The notes under the pieces were generated by a model. It was not told the origin of the DNA and ran no database searches. It was given only the letters and a program-made list of their open reading frames with translations. Of a stretch of DNA of 64,000 nt, positions 22,196 to 30,386 are shown one piece after another (the first letter of the stretch is position 1; every line of letters starts with the position of its first letter). Both the position numbers and the translations under genes were made by a program. The stretch comes from Kineococcus rhizosphaerae (lineage in GTDB: Bacteria; Actinomycetota; Actinomycetes; Actinomycetales; Kineococcaceae). The stretch lies in contig NZ_PVZF01000005.1 in NCBI RefSeq assembly GCF_003002055.1, positions 62,001 to 126,000 of the forward strand, written 5' to 3'.

Positions 22196-23518
22196 ACCGT
22201 CGGCGTCGAGGGTGACGGGCACGTCCACGGTCTCTCCACCCCGACGGACGGACAACGTCACCACGTCACCGGGTTCGCGAGCGCGGATGTCGACGATCAG
22301 CTCGGCCGGTTCGGTCACCGGCCGCCCGTCGATGGACAGCACGACGTCGCCGGGCTGCAGGCCTGCGCGGTCGCCCGGGCCGCCGGAGGCGACGGCTCCC
22401 GGCTCGTCGAGGATCCGCACGCCCTGCCCCGTGTAGGTGCTGTCGAGGGAGACGCGGATGACGGGGTGGACCGCCCGGCCCGTCCGGATGAGCTGCTCGG
22501 CCGTGCGCCGCGCCTGCTGGGAGGGGATCGAGAACCCCAGACCGATGCTGCCGCTCTGGGCCTGCCCGTCCACGCCGGGCAGCGAGGCGATCGCGGAGTT
22601 GATCCCGACGACCTGCCCCGCGGAGTTCAGCAGCGGCCCCCCGGAGTTGCCGGGGTTGATCGCGGCGTCGGTCTGGATGGCCTGGATGTAGGACGCCTCC
22701 GAGGCCGACTCCCCCGCGGTGACCGGCCGGTTCAGCGCCGAGACGATGCCCTCGGTCACCGTGCCCTGCAGCCCCAGGGGGGCTCCCACCGCGACGACGG
22801 GGTCCCCCACGACCACCGCGTCGGAGTCCCCGAAGGGCAGCGGCGTCAGGCCGGTGCGGTCGACGCGCACGACGGCGAGGTCGTAGGACGTGTCGGCGCC
22901 CACGACCGTGCCGGGGATCTGCTCACCGCTCTGCAGGACCACCACGATCCCGTCGCGGTAGGCCCCGGCGACGACGTGGTTGTTGGTCAGGACGAACGTG
23001 CCGCCGTCGCCCCCGGCGTCGAGGACGAAGCCCGACCCCGTGCCGCTGCCCTCCTGCCCCTCGACCTGCAGCGCGACCACGCTGGGCAGGGCCGTCGCGG
23101 CGATGCCCGCCACCGTGCCCGCGGGGCGCTGGGTCGACCCGGCCGACGGGGAGGGCAGGGTGACCGAGGGGTACGTGCCGCCACCGTCGGACAGCTCGTC
23201 CTGCAGCAGACCGCCCGCGAAGCCGCCGACGACCCCGAGGAGCAGGACGAGGGAGCCCGTGCCGATCCAGCGCGCGGGCGAACCCCGGCGCGGCCGGGCG
23301 GCGGCGGCGACGGCCGTGGCGGGCTCGCCCGGCGCCGGGGGCGGGAAGGCGTCGTGCCCGCCCGCGGGGTCCGCGGGCTGCCACCAGGAGCTCGCCGGCC
23401 CCGGGGTCGGTGTGCTCCACGGGTCCCGGCGAGCGGCCGGGTCGGCCCACCCGCCGGGGGGCTCGGAGCCCTCCTGCGGGGGCCGGGACCACCCGTCGCC
23501 CGACGGCGGGGTGCTCAC
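22193..23518 (-). CDS. htrA: HtrA/DegP-type membrane-anchored serine protease with PDZ domain
   Basis: 441 residues, GTG 23518 overlapping the rseA stop as GTGA. A Pro/Gly/Trp-rich cytoplasmic N-terminus (1-80) precedes a membrane helix (about 86-107). The trypsin-like domain carries the triad His181 (TNNHVVAG), Asp213 (SYDLAVV) and Ser292 (GNSGGP). A C-terminal PDZ domain (about 345-435) includes GDRAGLQPGDVVLSIDG. It should degrade or sense misfolded extracytoplasmic proteins. Its place just after sigE and rseA marks it as part of the envelope-stress response. Confidence 0.93.
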   Translation of the reverse strand: MSTPPSGDGWSRPPQEGSEPPGGWADPAARRDPWSTPTPGPASSWWQPADPAGGHDAFPPPAPGEPATAVAAAARPRRGSPARWIGTGSLVLLLGVVGGFAGGLLQDELSDGGGTYPSVTLPSPSAGSTQRPAGTVAGIAATALPSVVALQVEGQEGSGTGSGFVLDAGGDGGTFVLTNNHVVAGAYRDGIVVVLQSGEQIPGTVVGADTSYDLAVVRVDRTGLTPLPFGDSDAVVVGDPVVAVGAPLGLQGTVTEGIVSALNRPVTAGESASEASYIQAIQTDAAINPGNSGGPLLNSAGQVVGINSAIASLPGVDGQAQSGSIGLGFSIPSQQARRTAEQLIRTGRAVHPVIRVSLDSTYTGQGVRILDEPGAVASGGPGDRAGLQPGDVVLSIDGRPVTEPAELIVDIRAREPGDVVTLSVRRGGETVDVPVTLDADG

Positions 23519-24120
23519 GGGGTCGCGGAGGCGGTCGCACCGACCGGCCCGGCCGGGCTGGGCGTGACCGGCGGCACGGTCCGGCTGACCGGCAGGCCGG
23601 TCGTCGGCGTCGAGGACGTCGTCGGGGAGGCCGAGGGGGTGGTGCGCAGCTCGGCGACGGGGGCGTTGCCCACGGTCGGCACCCCGCCGAGCACGAGGAC
23701 GCCGACGATCCCGGCCCCCAGCAGCGTGAAGGTCCCGGCCAGGGCGGCGGCCACGGGGCGGCGGCGCACCCGGCGCACGGCACGGCCGGCCGGACCGCGC
23801 CCGGACCGGGCGCGGACGGGGTCGGTCCGCGAGGGGGGCGCCACCCCCACGACGGGCCGGGCCGGGTTCGCCATGGGCGCGTCGCGCGGGCGCAACGGAC
23901 CGCTGGGGCCGCCGATCTCCAGCAACCTCAGCACGAGGTCCTCGGACAGCTCGGGCGTGGTCATCGCCTGCAGCCGGGCGCGCACGAGCCGCTCGGACTC
24001 GACGGCGTCGGCGCACTCGGGGCAGGTCCTCAGGTGCTCGGCCGCGCGGGCCTCGACGTCCGCGGCGAGGCGGCCGTCGACGAGCGTGCTGACGCGCGGT
24101 CCGAGGTGCGGACCGCTCAC
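23515..24120 (-). CDS. rseA: zinc-type anti-sigma factor (RseA-like)
   Basis: 201 residues, GTG 24120 overlapping the sigE stop as GTGA. The N-terminal anti-sigma domain carries the HxxxCxxC zinc motif (His29, Cys33, Cys36 in EHLRTCPEC). A basic stretch follows (RRVRRRP), then one membrane helix (about 121-146), then a Ser/Thr/Pro-rich outer segment. Such proteins hold the ECF sigma factor at the membrane until proteolysis or oxidation releases it. The immediate upstream sigma gene is the evident partner. Confidence 0.88.
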   Translation of the reverse strand: MSGPHLGPRVSTLVDGRLAADVEARAAEHLRTCPECADAVESERLVRARLQAMTTPELSEDLVLRLLEIGGPSGPLRPRDAPMANPARPVVGVAPPSRTDPVRARSGRGPAGRAVRRVRRRPVAAALAGTFTLLGAGIVGVLVLGGVPTVGNAPVAELRTTPSASPTTSSTPTTGLPVSRTVPPVTPSPAGPVGATASATP

Positions 24121-24758
24121 CGGTTCTCCTCGCCGTAGGCGAGCTGGACCGGCGCGGCGGGGCGCGGGGCCCGGTGGGCCAGGGCGGCGCGCAGCTGCGC
24201 GCGGCCGCGGTGGATGCGCGAGCGGACCGTCCCGAGCTTGACGCCCAGCGTCGCCGCGATCTCCTCGTAGGACAGGCCCTCGATGTCGCACAGGACCACG
24301 ACGGCGCGGAAGTCCGGCGGCAGGGCGTCCAGCGCGCGCTGGACGTCGTCGTCGAGGTTGCGGTGCTCGTAGGCCCGCTCGGGGCCGACGTCGGTGCTGG
24401 CCAGCTTCTCGTTCGCGTCCTCGGCGAGGGCGTCGAAGCGGATGCGCTGCTTGCGGCGCACCTGGTCCAGGAAGAGGTTCGTGGTGATGCGGTGCAGCCA
24501 GCCCTCGAACGTCCCCGGCTGGTAGTTCGACAGCGAGCGGAACACGCGGACGAAGACCTCCTGGGTGAGGTCCTCGGCGTCGTGGCGGTTGCCCGTCAGG
24601 CGGTACGCGAGCCGGTAGACCCGTGCCGAGTGGTCCCGGACGACCTCCTCCCACGTGGGCGGCACCCACGTCGAGGCCGCGACCGCCGGCGACAGGGTCG
24701 CGGGGTCCACGGCGGGAAGGCCAGAACGCCCGGCGGTCTCGCCGGTGTCGTCGTTCAC
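24117..24758 (-). CDS. sigE: ECF RNA polymerase sigma factor (SigE-like)
   Basis: 213 residues. GTG 24758 is chosen for its AGGAGG 6 nt upstream. An acidic N-terminus (about 1-40) is followed by sigma region 2 ([20 protein letters not shown] with [12 protein letters not shown]) and region 4 ([20 protein letters not shown] helix-turn-helix, about 160-180). The gene set around it (O-methyltransferase upstream and divergent; anti-sigma, HtrA and TatB downstream) matches mycobacterial SigE, the cell-envelope stress sigma factor. An ECF promoter at 24887-24913 suggests autoregulation. Confidence 0.92.
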   Translation of the reverse strand: MNDDTGETAGRSGLPAVDPATLSPAVAASTWVPPTWEEVVRDHSARVYRLAYRLTGNRHDAEDLTQEVFVRVFRSLSNYQPGTFEGWLHRITTNLFLDQVRRKQRIRFDALAEDANEKLASTDVGPERAYEHRNLDDDVQRALDALPPDFRAVVVLCDIEGLSYEEIAATLGVKLGTVRSRIHRGRAQLRAALAHRAPRPAAPVQLAYGEENR

Positions 24759-24886
24759 GGTGTTCCTCCTGGAACGGGCGGGGAAGGGGGCCGCGCACGG
24801 CACCGCCACTGCTCCCATGGTCTCCCACTCCCATCGTCTCGGCCAGCCTGCGCCGCCAGAACCAGCCGGTCGGCGTCGAAGGGTCC

Positions 24887-24913
24887 AACGGAGGTCTGAC
24901 CTGCGCGGTTCCC
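24887..24913 (-). promoter_or_regulatory. ECF-type autoregulatory promoter of sigE
   Basis: GGGAACC (24913-24907), a 16-bp spacer, then CGTT (24890-24887). This matches the GGAAC/CGTT pattern of SigE-class ECF promoters. The spacer holds the palindrome AGGTCAGACCT. A transcript starting near 24880 would carry about 120 nt of leader. Confidence 0.72.
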
Positions 24914-25030
24914 GGGCGTGACGCGGTGGGCGCGGTCCACGGGTCGTGCACGGTCCGCGCACCGCTGCTCGACATCGTCTGCACGGCGTGCGACGGATCG
25001 AGCACGGCGGGTGAGATCACGCGCGTGCAC

Positions 25031-25036
25031 TAGATT
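25031..25036 (+). promoter_or_regulatory. -10 element of a leaderless promoter for the O-methyltransferase
   Basis: TAGATT fits TAnnnT well and ends 6 nt before the GTG at 25043, so transcription should start at the start codon. Confidence 0.6.
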
Positions 25037-25042
25037 GCGCAC

Positions 25043-25699
25043 GTGCCGACGTCTTCGTCTCGCCCGACCAGCAAGCAGCCCGCCAGCTGGGCCTACGCCG
25101 AGCAGTTCGTCCCCGAGGACGACGTGCTGCAGCGGGCGAGGGAGCGTGCCGCCGACCTCGACCTCGAGCCCGTCTCCCCCGGCGTCGCCGCCACCCTCAC
25201 CGTGCTGACCGCCGCGGGCGGGGCCCGCACCGTCGTCGAGGTCGGCACGGGCACCGGGGTCTCCCTGCTCAGCCTCCTGCGCGGCATGGGCGAGGACGGC
25301 GTGGTCACCACCATCGACTCGGACGGCGAGGCCCAGCGCGCGGCCCGTGAGGCCGTCGCCGACGACGGCATCCGCACCAACCGCGCCCGGTTCATCAACG
25401 GCCGCGCCCTCGAGGTGCTGCCCCGCCTCACCGACGGCGCCTACGACCTGGTGCTCCTCGACGGCGACGAGCGGGAGTACTCCGCCTACCTCGAGCAGGC
25501 GCACCGCCTGCTGCGCGTCGGCGGGGTGCTCGTCGTCGACGACGCGCTGTTCAAGGGCCGGGTCGTCGACCCCGCGGTGCGGGACACCTCCACCGTCGCG
25601 CTGCGGGAGGTGGCCCGGGTCGTGCTGGAGGACGGCAACTGGTTCCCCACGCTGCTGCCCTCCGGTGACGGCCTGCTCGTCGCCGTCAAGCACTCCTAG
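25043..25699 (+). CDS. class I SAM-dependent O-methyltransferase
   Basis: 218 residues of the caffeoyl-CoA/catechol O-methyltransferase-like family. The SAM-binding loop is VEVGTGTGVSLLSLL (about 65-79), the acidic ribose-contact segment is TTIDSDGEAQ, and DLVLLDGDE and VGGVLVVDDALF hold the metal-binding aspartates. Its position facing sigE matches Rv1220c of M. tuberculosis as I recall it. The methyl acceptor is unknown; a phenolic or catechol-like small molecule is the family norm. Confidence 0.88.
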   Translation: MPTSSSRPTSKQPASWAYAEQFVPEDDVLQRARERAADLDLEPVSPGVAATLTVLTAAGGARTVVEVGTGTGVSLLSLLRGMGEDGVVTTIDSDGEAQRAAREAVADDGIRTNRARFINGRALEVLPRLTDGAYDLVLLDGDEREYSAYLEQAHRLLRVGGVLVVDDALFKGRVVDPAVRDTSTVALREVARVVLEDGNWFPTLLPSGDGLLVAVKHS

Positions 25700-25717
25700 G
25701 CCCGGGGCCCGCCGGTC

Positions 25718-27328
25718 TCAGCGAGCGGCGACCGAGGTCTCCAGCCACTCCAGCAGCAACCGCGCCCCGAACCCGGTGGGACCGCGGGTGACCTCGTGCT
25801 CGGGACCGTCGGCGCGCCCGGTGCCGGCGATGTCCAGGTGGGCCCAGCGCCGGGCGCCGGCGAAGGGACGCAGGAACAGGGCCGCGACGATCGAGCCGGC
25901 GCCGTGGCCGGGGGTCGTCGTGACCTGGCGGGCGTCGGCGAGGTCGGAGTCGATGGCCGCCGCGTAGTCCTCCACCAGCGGCATGTGCCACAGGCGTTCG
26001 CCCGTCGCGGCCGAGGCTGCGAGGAGCTCGTCGACCAGGGCCGGGTCGGGCGAGTACAGCGGGGCGTGGCGCTTGCCGAGCCCCAGCGCGGCCGCACCGG
26101 TGAGGGTCGCGACGTCGACGAGGACGTCGGGGGCCAGCACGGCGTCGGCGTAGGCGAGGGCGTCGCCGAGCACCAGCCGCCCCTCGGCGTCGGTGTTGTT
26201 CACCTCGGTCGTGCGCCCGCCGTAGTGGGTCACGACGTCACCGGGCCGGTAGGAGGAGGCGCCGAAGGCGTTCTCGGCCAGCGCGAGCAGCCCCGTGACC
26301 TTCACCGGCAGCTTGAGCCGCGCCGCGGCGGCCACCACGGCCAGCACCGCGGCCGACCCGGCCATGTCGGTCTTCATCGCGACCATCGACTCGCGGGGCT
26401 TGATGCCCAGGCCGCCGGTGTCGTACGTGATGCCCTTGCCGACCAGGACGACGTGCGGCGCCCCGGGCGTCGCGCGGGGGGTCCAGCCCACCTGGACCAG
26501 CGCCGGCGGCGAGGACGAGCCCGCGCCGACGGCCAGCAGCCCGCCGAAGCCCTCCCGGCGCAGCCGGGCCTCGTCGCGGACCTCGACCTTCAGCCGCAGC
26601 TCGGCGGCGAGCGCGCGGACCTCCTCGGTCATCCACCGAGGGTCCTTGAGGTTCGACGGCGTCGCCGCGAGGTCGCGGGTCAGGACGGTCGCCCCGGCGC
26701 TCACCTCGGCGTGGCGCACGTCGGCGACGTCGACGTCGCCGAACAGGACCAGCCGCCGCGCGCCGCCGTCGGCCTCGTCCTTGGCGGCGGCCTTGCGCCC
26801 GCTGACGGGCGGGGAGTACGAGGCCAGCACGAAGCCCTCGACGAAGGCGCGCGTGCCCGCCGACCCGACGCCGTCGGCCAGCGTCGTCGCCACGTCGCGG
26901 GACCCCGTGGCGCGGGCCAGCGCGGCCCCGCTGCGCCGCAGGGCCGTCACGGAGGAGTCCCCCACCCCGACGACGACGAGCCGGTGCGGGCTGCCCTCGG
27001 GGGCGGGCACGGGCAAGCGGGTGGTGGTCGCCACCGCGCCGGTGACGTCCTCGGCGGCGCAGACCGCGGCGAGGTCGATGCCGTACCGGACGGCGGCGTC
27101 GGCGGCGCCGGGACGGGGCTGCAGCGGCGCGTCGGCGCCCTCGCCGGCCGCCACGGGCACGGCCAGCACGTCGAGCCCGGCGAGGTCGGCGCCGACGACG
27201 CCGCCGCGGCGGACCTCCACGACCGGCGGCGTCCAGCGGCGCAGGTCGGGCGCGGCGGCGACCGCGGGGACGGACACGCGCTCAGGCACGCGCTCGGACT
27301 GGCGCTCGGACTGGACGGAGGTGCTCAC
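25718..27328 (-). CDS. pepA: leucyl aminopeptidase (M17)
   Basis: 536 residues. The N-terminal macro-like domain is variable (to about 190). The catalytic domain has the conserved Lys298 (GKGITYDTGG, with Asp303) and the M17 signature NTDAEGRL (about 378-385, Asp380 and Glu382). TPGHGAGSIVAALFLRPF and WAHLDIAGTG follow near the C-terminus as in the family. It is a hexameric zinc/manganese cytosolic exopeptidase releasing N-terminal leucine and other residues. The GTG at 27328 lies 79 bp after the DUF3117 stop. It converges on the O-methyltransferase (18-bp gap). Confidence 0.93.
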   Translation of the reverse strand: MSTSVQSERQSERVPERVSVPAVAAAPDLRRWTPPVVEVRRGGVVGADLAGLDVLAVPVAAGEGADAPLQPRPGAADAAVRYGIDLAAVCAAEDVTGAVATTTRLPVPAPEGSPHRLVVVGVGDSSVTALRRSGAALARATGSRDVATTLADGVGSAGTRAFVEGFVLASYSPPVSGRKAAAKDEADGGARRLVLFGDVDVADVRHAEVSAGATVLTRDLAATPSNLKDPRWMTEEVRALAAELRLKVEVRDEARLRREGFGGLLAVGAGSSSPPALVQVGWTPRATPGAPHVVLVGKGITYDTGGLGIKPRESMVAMKTDMAGSAAVLAVVAAAARLKLPVKVTGLLALAENAFGASSYRPGDVVTHYGGRTTEVNNTDAEGRLVLGDALAYADAVLAPDVLVDVATLTGAAALGLGKRHAPLYSPDPALVDELLAASAATGERLWHMPLVEDYAAAIDSDLADARQVTTTPGHGAGSIVAALFLRPFAGARRWAHLDIAGTGRADGPEHEVTRGPTGFGARLLLEWLETSVAAR

Positions 27329-27407
27329 AGGGGTCCCGACTCTCGCTCCGGTGGTGCAGACGGCTCGGGGCGGGCACCGTCACCGGTGCCCGCCCCACGC
27401 TGGTACC

Positions 27408-27575
27408 TCAGCCGACGACCGAGGTGATGGCCTCTCCGAGCGCCTTGGCCTCGTCGGGAGTCATCTCCACCACGAGCCGGCCCCCGCCTTCCAGCGGCAT
27501 CCGAAGGACGATGCCGCGCCCTTCCTTGGTGACCTCCAGCGGACCGTCCCCGGTCCTCGGCTTCATGGCCGCCAT
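27408..27575 (-). CDS. DUF3117 family small protein
   Basis: 55 residues starting MAAMKPRTGDGP at ATG 27575, with GGGAG 7 nt upstream. Upstream in-frame starts would add residues outside the family. The rest, EVTKEGRGIVLRMPLEGGGR and an acidic C-terminal helix, is nearly invariant in actinobacteria. Function is unknown. It is a soluble mini-protein, transcribed toward pepA, and may be expressed strongly given its conservation and good ribosome site. Confidence 0.88.
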   Translation of the reverse strand: MAAMKPRTGDGPLEVTKEGRGIVLRMPLEGGGRLVVEMTPDEAKALGEAITSVVG

Positions 27576-27690
27576 CGGCGTGCTCCCTCTCGTCGTCTCT
27601 CGTGCGCGCCGGACCCGGAGGGCCGACGTGTTGGGGTACATCATCCCCCACGGCGGACCCCGATCGGGTCCAGGGGCACGCCGACGATCA

Positions 27691-27707
27691 CGGGCGGGTC
27701 ACGCCCG
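27691..27707 (-). terminator. short hairpin after the mannosyltransferase gene
   Basis: CGGGCG and CGCCCG (27691-27696 and 27702-27707) with a 5-nt loop, 3 nt after the stop at 27710. It is a small stem, so termination may be partial. Confidence 0.4.
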
Positions 27708-27709
27708 GA

Positions 27710-28957
27710 TCACGGCGGCCAGTCCGCCGGGGGTGAGAAGCGCCACAGCCAGGCGATCCACACCACCTGCAGCGCAAGCGAACACACCACCCAGCCCGTC
27801 AGCGGCAGCCGGCGCCCGGGCCGGGTCGCGACGAGTGCGCCCAGCGGGAAGAGGAAGATCAGGTACCGGAAGAGGCTGGTGAACGGGTCCAGGACGAGCA
27901 GCAGGTACCCCACGTAGGCCAGGCACCAGGTCCGCAGCTCGGGCCCCAGGACGCGGGCGCGGCGCGAGAGCACCCAGGCCACGTAGGCGACGACGGCCGC
28001 GATCAGCAGCAGCGGCCCGGCGGGCCCCAGGACGTACTGCGAGACGCCCCACCAGGGCTCCAGGGGCACGACCTCACCGCCGGCGCGCCAGGCCCCCATC
28101 GTCGCGGTGTACGCGTCGCGCTGCCCGGTCAGCCGCCAGGCCAGGAACGGCCACAGCAGGCCCGCGGCCCCCGAGGCGGCCAGCAGCCCCAGGCAGCGCA
28201 GCGCCTCCCGCCCACCCAGGTGCGCCCCGGCCCGGTGCCCCGCCCACGCGCGCAGGCCCAGGTGCACGACCACGACGACCGACAGGGGCACCGCCACCGG
28301 GCGCGTCAGGCCCAGCAGCACCGCGACCGCGGCGGCGGGGGCGTACCGGCCGTGGACCAGGCACAGCAGGAAGAGCACGAGCAGCGCCAGGGCGGGGCCC
28401 TCGGTGTAGGGCACCTGGAAGACCAGCGCGGGCGGCGAGACGCAGAACAGGACCGTCGCGGCCCACGCCCCGCGGCGGGCGAGCGTCGCGCTCGTGCGCC
28501 GGGCCAGCACCCGGCGCAGCAGCGCGTGCACCCCGCAGGCGGCGCCGGCCCCGGTCAGCAGGGAGACGGTCGCGCCGGCCGCCTCGAAGGACAGGCCCGT
28601 CGTCATCAGCGCCCGGGCCAGCAGCGGGGCCAGCGGGTAGAACGCCAGCGCCGACTGCTGCGGGTCGCCCGCGGCGCCCAGCGGCACCGAGCGCGGGTAG
28701 CCGTCCTCGGCGATCCGGCGGTACCAGGTCGCGTCCCACAGCCCGAGCATGCCGCCGTACCCGGGGTGCTCGGACGTCCAGTCGCTGGCGACCTGGAAGC
28801 GGGCGACCTCGGCGAGCACGACGGCGGTGAACAGCCGGGCGAGGGCGTAGACGGCCAGGACGCGCGCGGGGGCGGGCAGCCGCAGCCAGTGCAGCAGCAG
28901 CCGCGAGAGGGCGCGGGAGCGCCAGGACGGTCCCGTCCGGGCCTCCAGCGCCGTCAC
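27710..28957 (-). CDS. PIG-V-like polytopic mannosyltransferase
   Basis: 415 residues with about nine to ten membrane segments. The short N-terminal extracytoplasmic loop holds LWDATWYRRIAEDGYP (about 75-90), the WD-xxW-Y signature of the PIG-V/Mannosyl_trans2 GT-C families, whose aspartate is catalytic. A conserved AFYPLAPLLAR and FQVPYTEGP follow. GT-C enzymes use polyprenyl-phosphate sugars outside the membrane, so a cell-wall glycan or lipoglycan acceptor is likely but unproven. GTG 28957 overlaps the SRPBCC stop as GTGA. Confidence 0.78.
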   Translation of the reverse strand: MTALEARTGPSWRSRALSRLLLHWLRLPAPARVLAVYALARLFTAVVLAEVARFQVASDWTSEHPGYGGMLGLWDATWYRRIAEDGYPRSVPLGAAGDPQQSALAFYPLAPLLARALMTTGLSFEAAGATVSLLTGAGAACGVHALLRRVLARRTSATLARRGAWAATVLFCVSPPALVFQVPYTEGPALALLVLFLLCLVHGRYAPAAAVAVLLGLTRPVAVPLSVVVVVHLGLRAWAGHRAGAHLGGREALRCLGLLAASGAAGLLWPFLAWRLTGQRDAYTATMGAWRAGGEVVPLEPWWGVSQYVLGPAGPLLLIAAVVAYVAWVLSRRARVLGPELRTWCLAYVGYLLLVLDPFTSLFRYLIFLFPLGALVATRPGRRLPLTGWVVCSLALQVVWIAWLWRFSPPADWPP

Positions 28958-29448
28958 GACGGCGAGCGCAGGTCGTCGCCCGCCCGCCGCAGGACGGCTT
29001 CGAACGCGAGGCGGCCCGCCAGGGCCGGCAGCGGCCCGCCCCAGCCGGCCAGCCGGGCCAGCAGGGGCCGGCGGACCACGATGCGCTCGGTCCACTCCAC
29101 GCCCACCCGCCCGGGCCCGAGCGAGCGCACGACGAGGTCGACGGTGCCGCCGAGGACGTCCCCGGTCTTGACGATGCCCACCCGTCCGTCGACGCCCCGG
29201 GCGACGTCCGGCGCGACCCGGGAGACGACCTCCATGGCGTCGACGAGCGTGAACGGGCCGAGCCTGGAGGTGGCGACGAAGCGCTCCCCCACGGCCCCCA
29301 CGGGCGTGCCCTCGGCCCGGGCGACGACGGTGGCGGGCACCCAGGCGGTCTGCCGGGGCCAGTCGGTCAGGACGTCGAAGACGTGCCGCACGCGACCGGG
29401 GACGACCGCGGTGGCGGTGAAGTCGACGCTCCTGCTGCCGGTGCTCAC
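28954..29448 (-). CDS. SRPBCC (START/polyketide cyclase-like) family protein
   Basis: 164 residues with a GTG start 3 bp after the DivIVA-domain gene. The pattern VDFTATAVVPGRVRHVFDVL then DWPRQTAWVP is the opening strand and helix of SRPBCC folds, with a long C-terminal helix (ALAGRLAFEAVLRRAG). The family binds hydrophobic ligands or lipids. No catalytic residue can be named. It lies between a divisome-type protein and a membrane glycosyltransferase in one operon, which makes a role with a lipid-linked intermediate possible; this is inference. Confidence 0.75.
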   Translation of the reverse strand: MSTGSRSVDFTATAVVPGRVRHVFDVLTDWPRQTAWVPATVVARAEGTPVGAVGERFVATSRLGPFTLVDAMEVVSRVAPDVARGVDGRVGIVKTGDVLGGTVDLVVRSLGPGRVGVEWTERIVVRRPLLARLAGWGGPLPALAGRLAFEAVLRRAGDDLRSPS

Positions 29449-29451
29449 GTC

Positions 29452-29733
29452 TCAGTCCTCCACGCTGCGCCAGGCGGCCAGCTCGTCGTCGCGTTCGCGG
29501 ATCTCCTCGCGCAGCCGGTCGAGCACCGCGTCCACCTCGTCCATCCGGTAGCCGCGGACCCCGAGGGAGAACCGGACGGCGTCGACGTCGGAGGCCGTGA
29601 CGGGCCCCTCCGGCAGTCCCCGGTAGGGGCGCGTGGAGGTGGCCGGGCCCATCCCCCCGCTGATGCGGCCGGTGACCACGGCCACCACCGCGCCGATCGC
29701 GAGCAGCACCAGGACCAGCAGCACGAGCGTCAC
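29452..29733 (-). CDS. short membrane-anchored DivIVA-domain protein
   Basis: 93 residues: an N-terminal membrane helix (about 2-20), a Gly/Pro linker, then a DivIVA/Wag31 N-terminal type motif (VTASDVDAVRFSLGVRGYRM, about 45-64, followed by DEVDAVLDRL) and a short coiled coil (about 65-85). The R-x-G-Y-x-x-x-x-V-D core is intact. Full DivIVA proteins recognise curved membrane at poles and septa; this one keeps only the targeting motif plus an anchor. GTG 29733 overlaps the LOG stop as GTGA. Confidence 0.85.
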   Translation of the reverse strand: MTLVLLVLVLLAIGAVVAVVTGRISGGMGPATSTRPYRGLPEGPVTASDVDAVRFSLGVRGYRMDEVDAVLDRLREEIRERDDELAAWRSVED

Positions 29734-30386
29734 GGCGCGCTCCCCCCCGCCCCCTGCGCGGGGGCCCCCGAACCGCCGGGGCCGTCGGTGGGGAACTCGG
29801 CGAAGGAGCCCACGATCTCCGAGCTCGGCAGCGTCACGCGCTCGCGGGGTGCGGCCTCCAGGAAGTCCAGGGCGTCGGCGGGGTCGTCGGTCCAGTGGAT
29901 GACGTCGAAGACCAGCGGCCGGGCGAACCCGCGCGCGACGAGGCCCTCCAGCCAGGTCCGCAGACCCGCGTAGTGCCCGTCGCAGTCGAGGACGGCCAGG
30001 GGTTTGGTGTGCATGCCGATGGTCCGGGCGACCCAGATCTCGAACAGCTCCTCCAGGGTGCCCAGGCCCCCGGGCAGCACGACGAAGGCGTCCGCGCGGG
30101 CGTCCATCTCCGCCTTGCGCCGGCGCATGTCGTCGGTGACGACCAGTTCCCCGAGCCCGTCCGGCGGCAGCTCGAGGTCCAGCAGCGCCTGCGGCATGAC
30201 ACCGGTCGTGCGGGCCCCGGCGGCGCGGGCCGCGGCCTCGGCGGCGCCCATCACGGACGTCCCGCCCCCGCCGTAGACGAGGTCGTGGCCGCGTTCGCCG
30301 ATGAGCCGCCCGACCCGGGCGGCGAGCTCGACGTGCGCGGGGGCGATGCCGCCCGAGGCGCTGCCGTACAGGCAGATCGTGCTCAC
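29730..30386 (-). CDS. LOG-family (TIGR00730) nucleotide 5'-monophosphate phosphoribohydrolase
   Basis: 218 residues, GTG 30386 overlapping the dapE stop as GTGA. The Rossmann-like fold shows GGGGTSVMG (about 39-47) and the diagnostic PGGLGTLEELFE (105-116) with the upstream MRRRK. These fit Lonely Guy cytokinin riboside monophosphate phosphoribohydrolases and the related PpnN/YgdH purine nucleotidases. In bacteria it may release a cytokinin base or recycle purine nucleotides. The final 30 residues are a Gly/Ala/Ser/Pro tail. Confidence 0.88.
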   Translation of the reverse strand: MSTICLYGSASGGIAPAHVELAARVGRLIGERGHDLVYGGGGTSVMGAAEAAARAAGARTTGVMPQALLDLELPPDGLGELVVTDDMRRRKAEMDARADAFVVLPGGLGTLEELFEIWVARTIGMHTKPLAVLDCDGHYAGLRTWLEGLVARGFARPLVFDVIHWTDDPADALDFLEAAPRERVTLPSSEIVGSFAEFPTDGPGGSGAPAQGAGGSAP

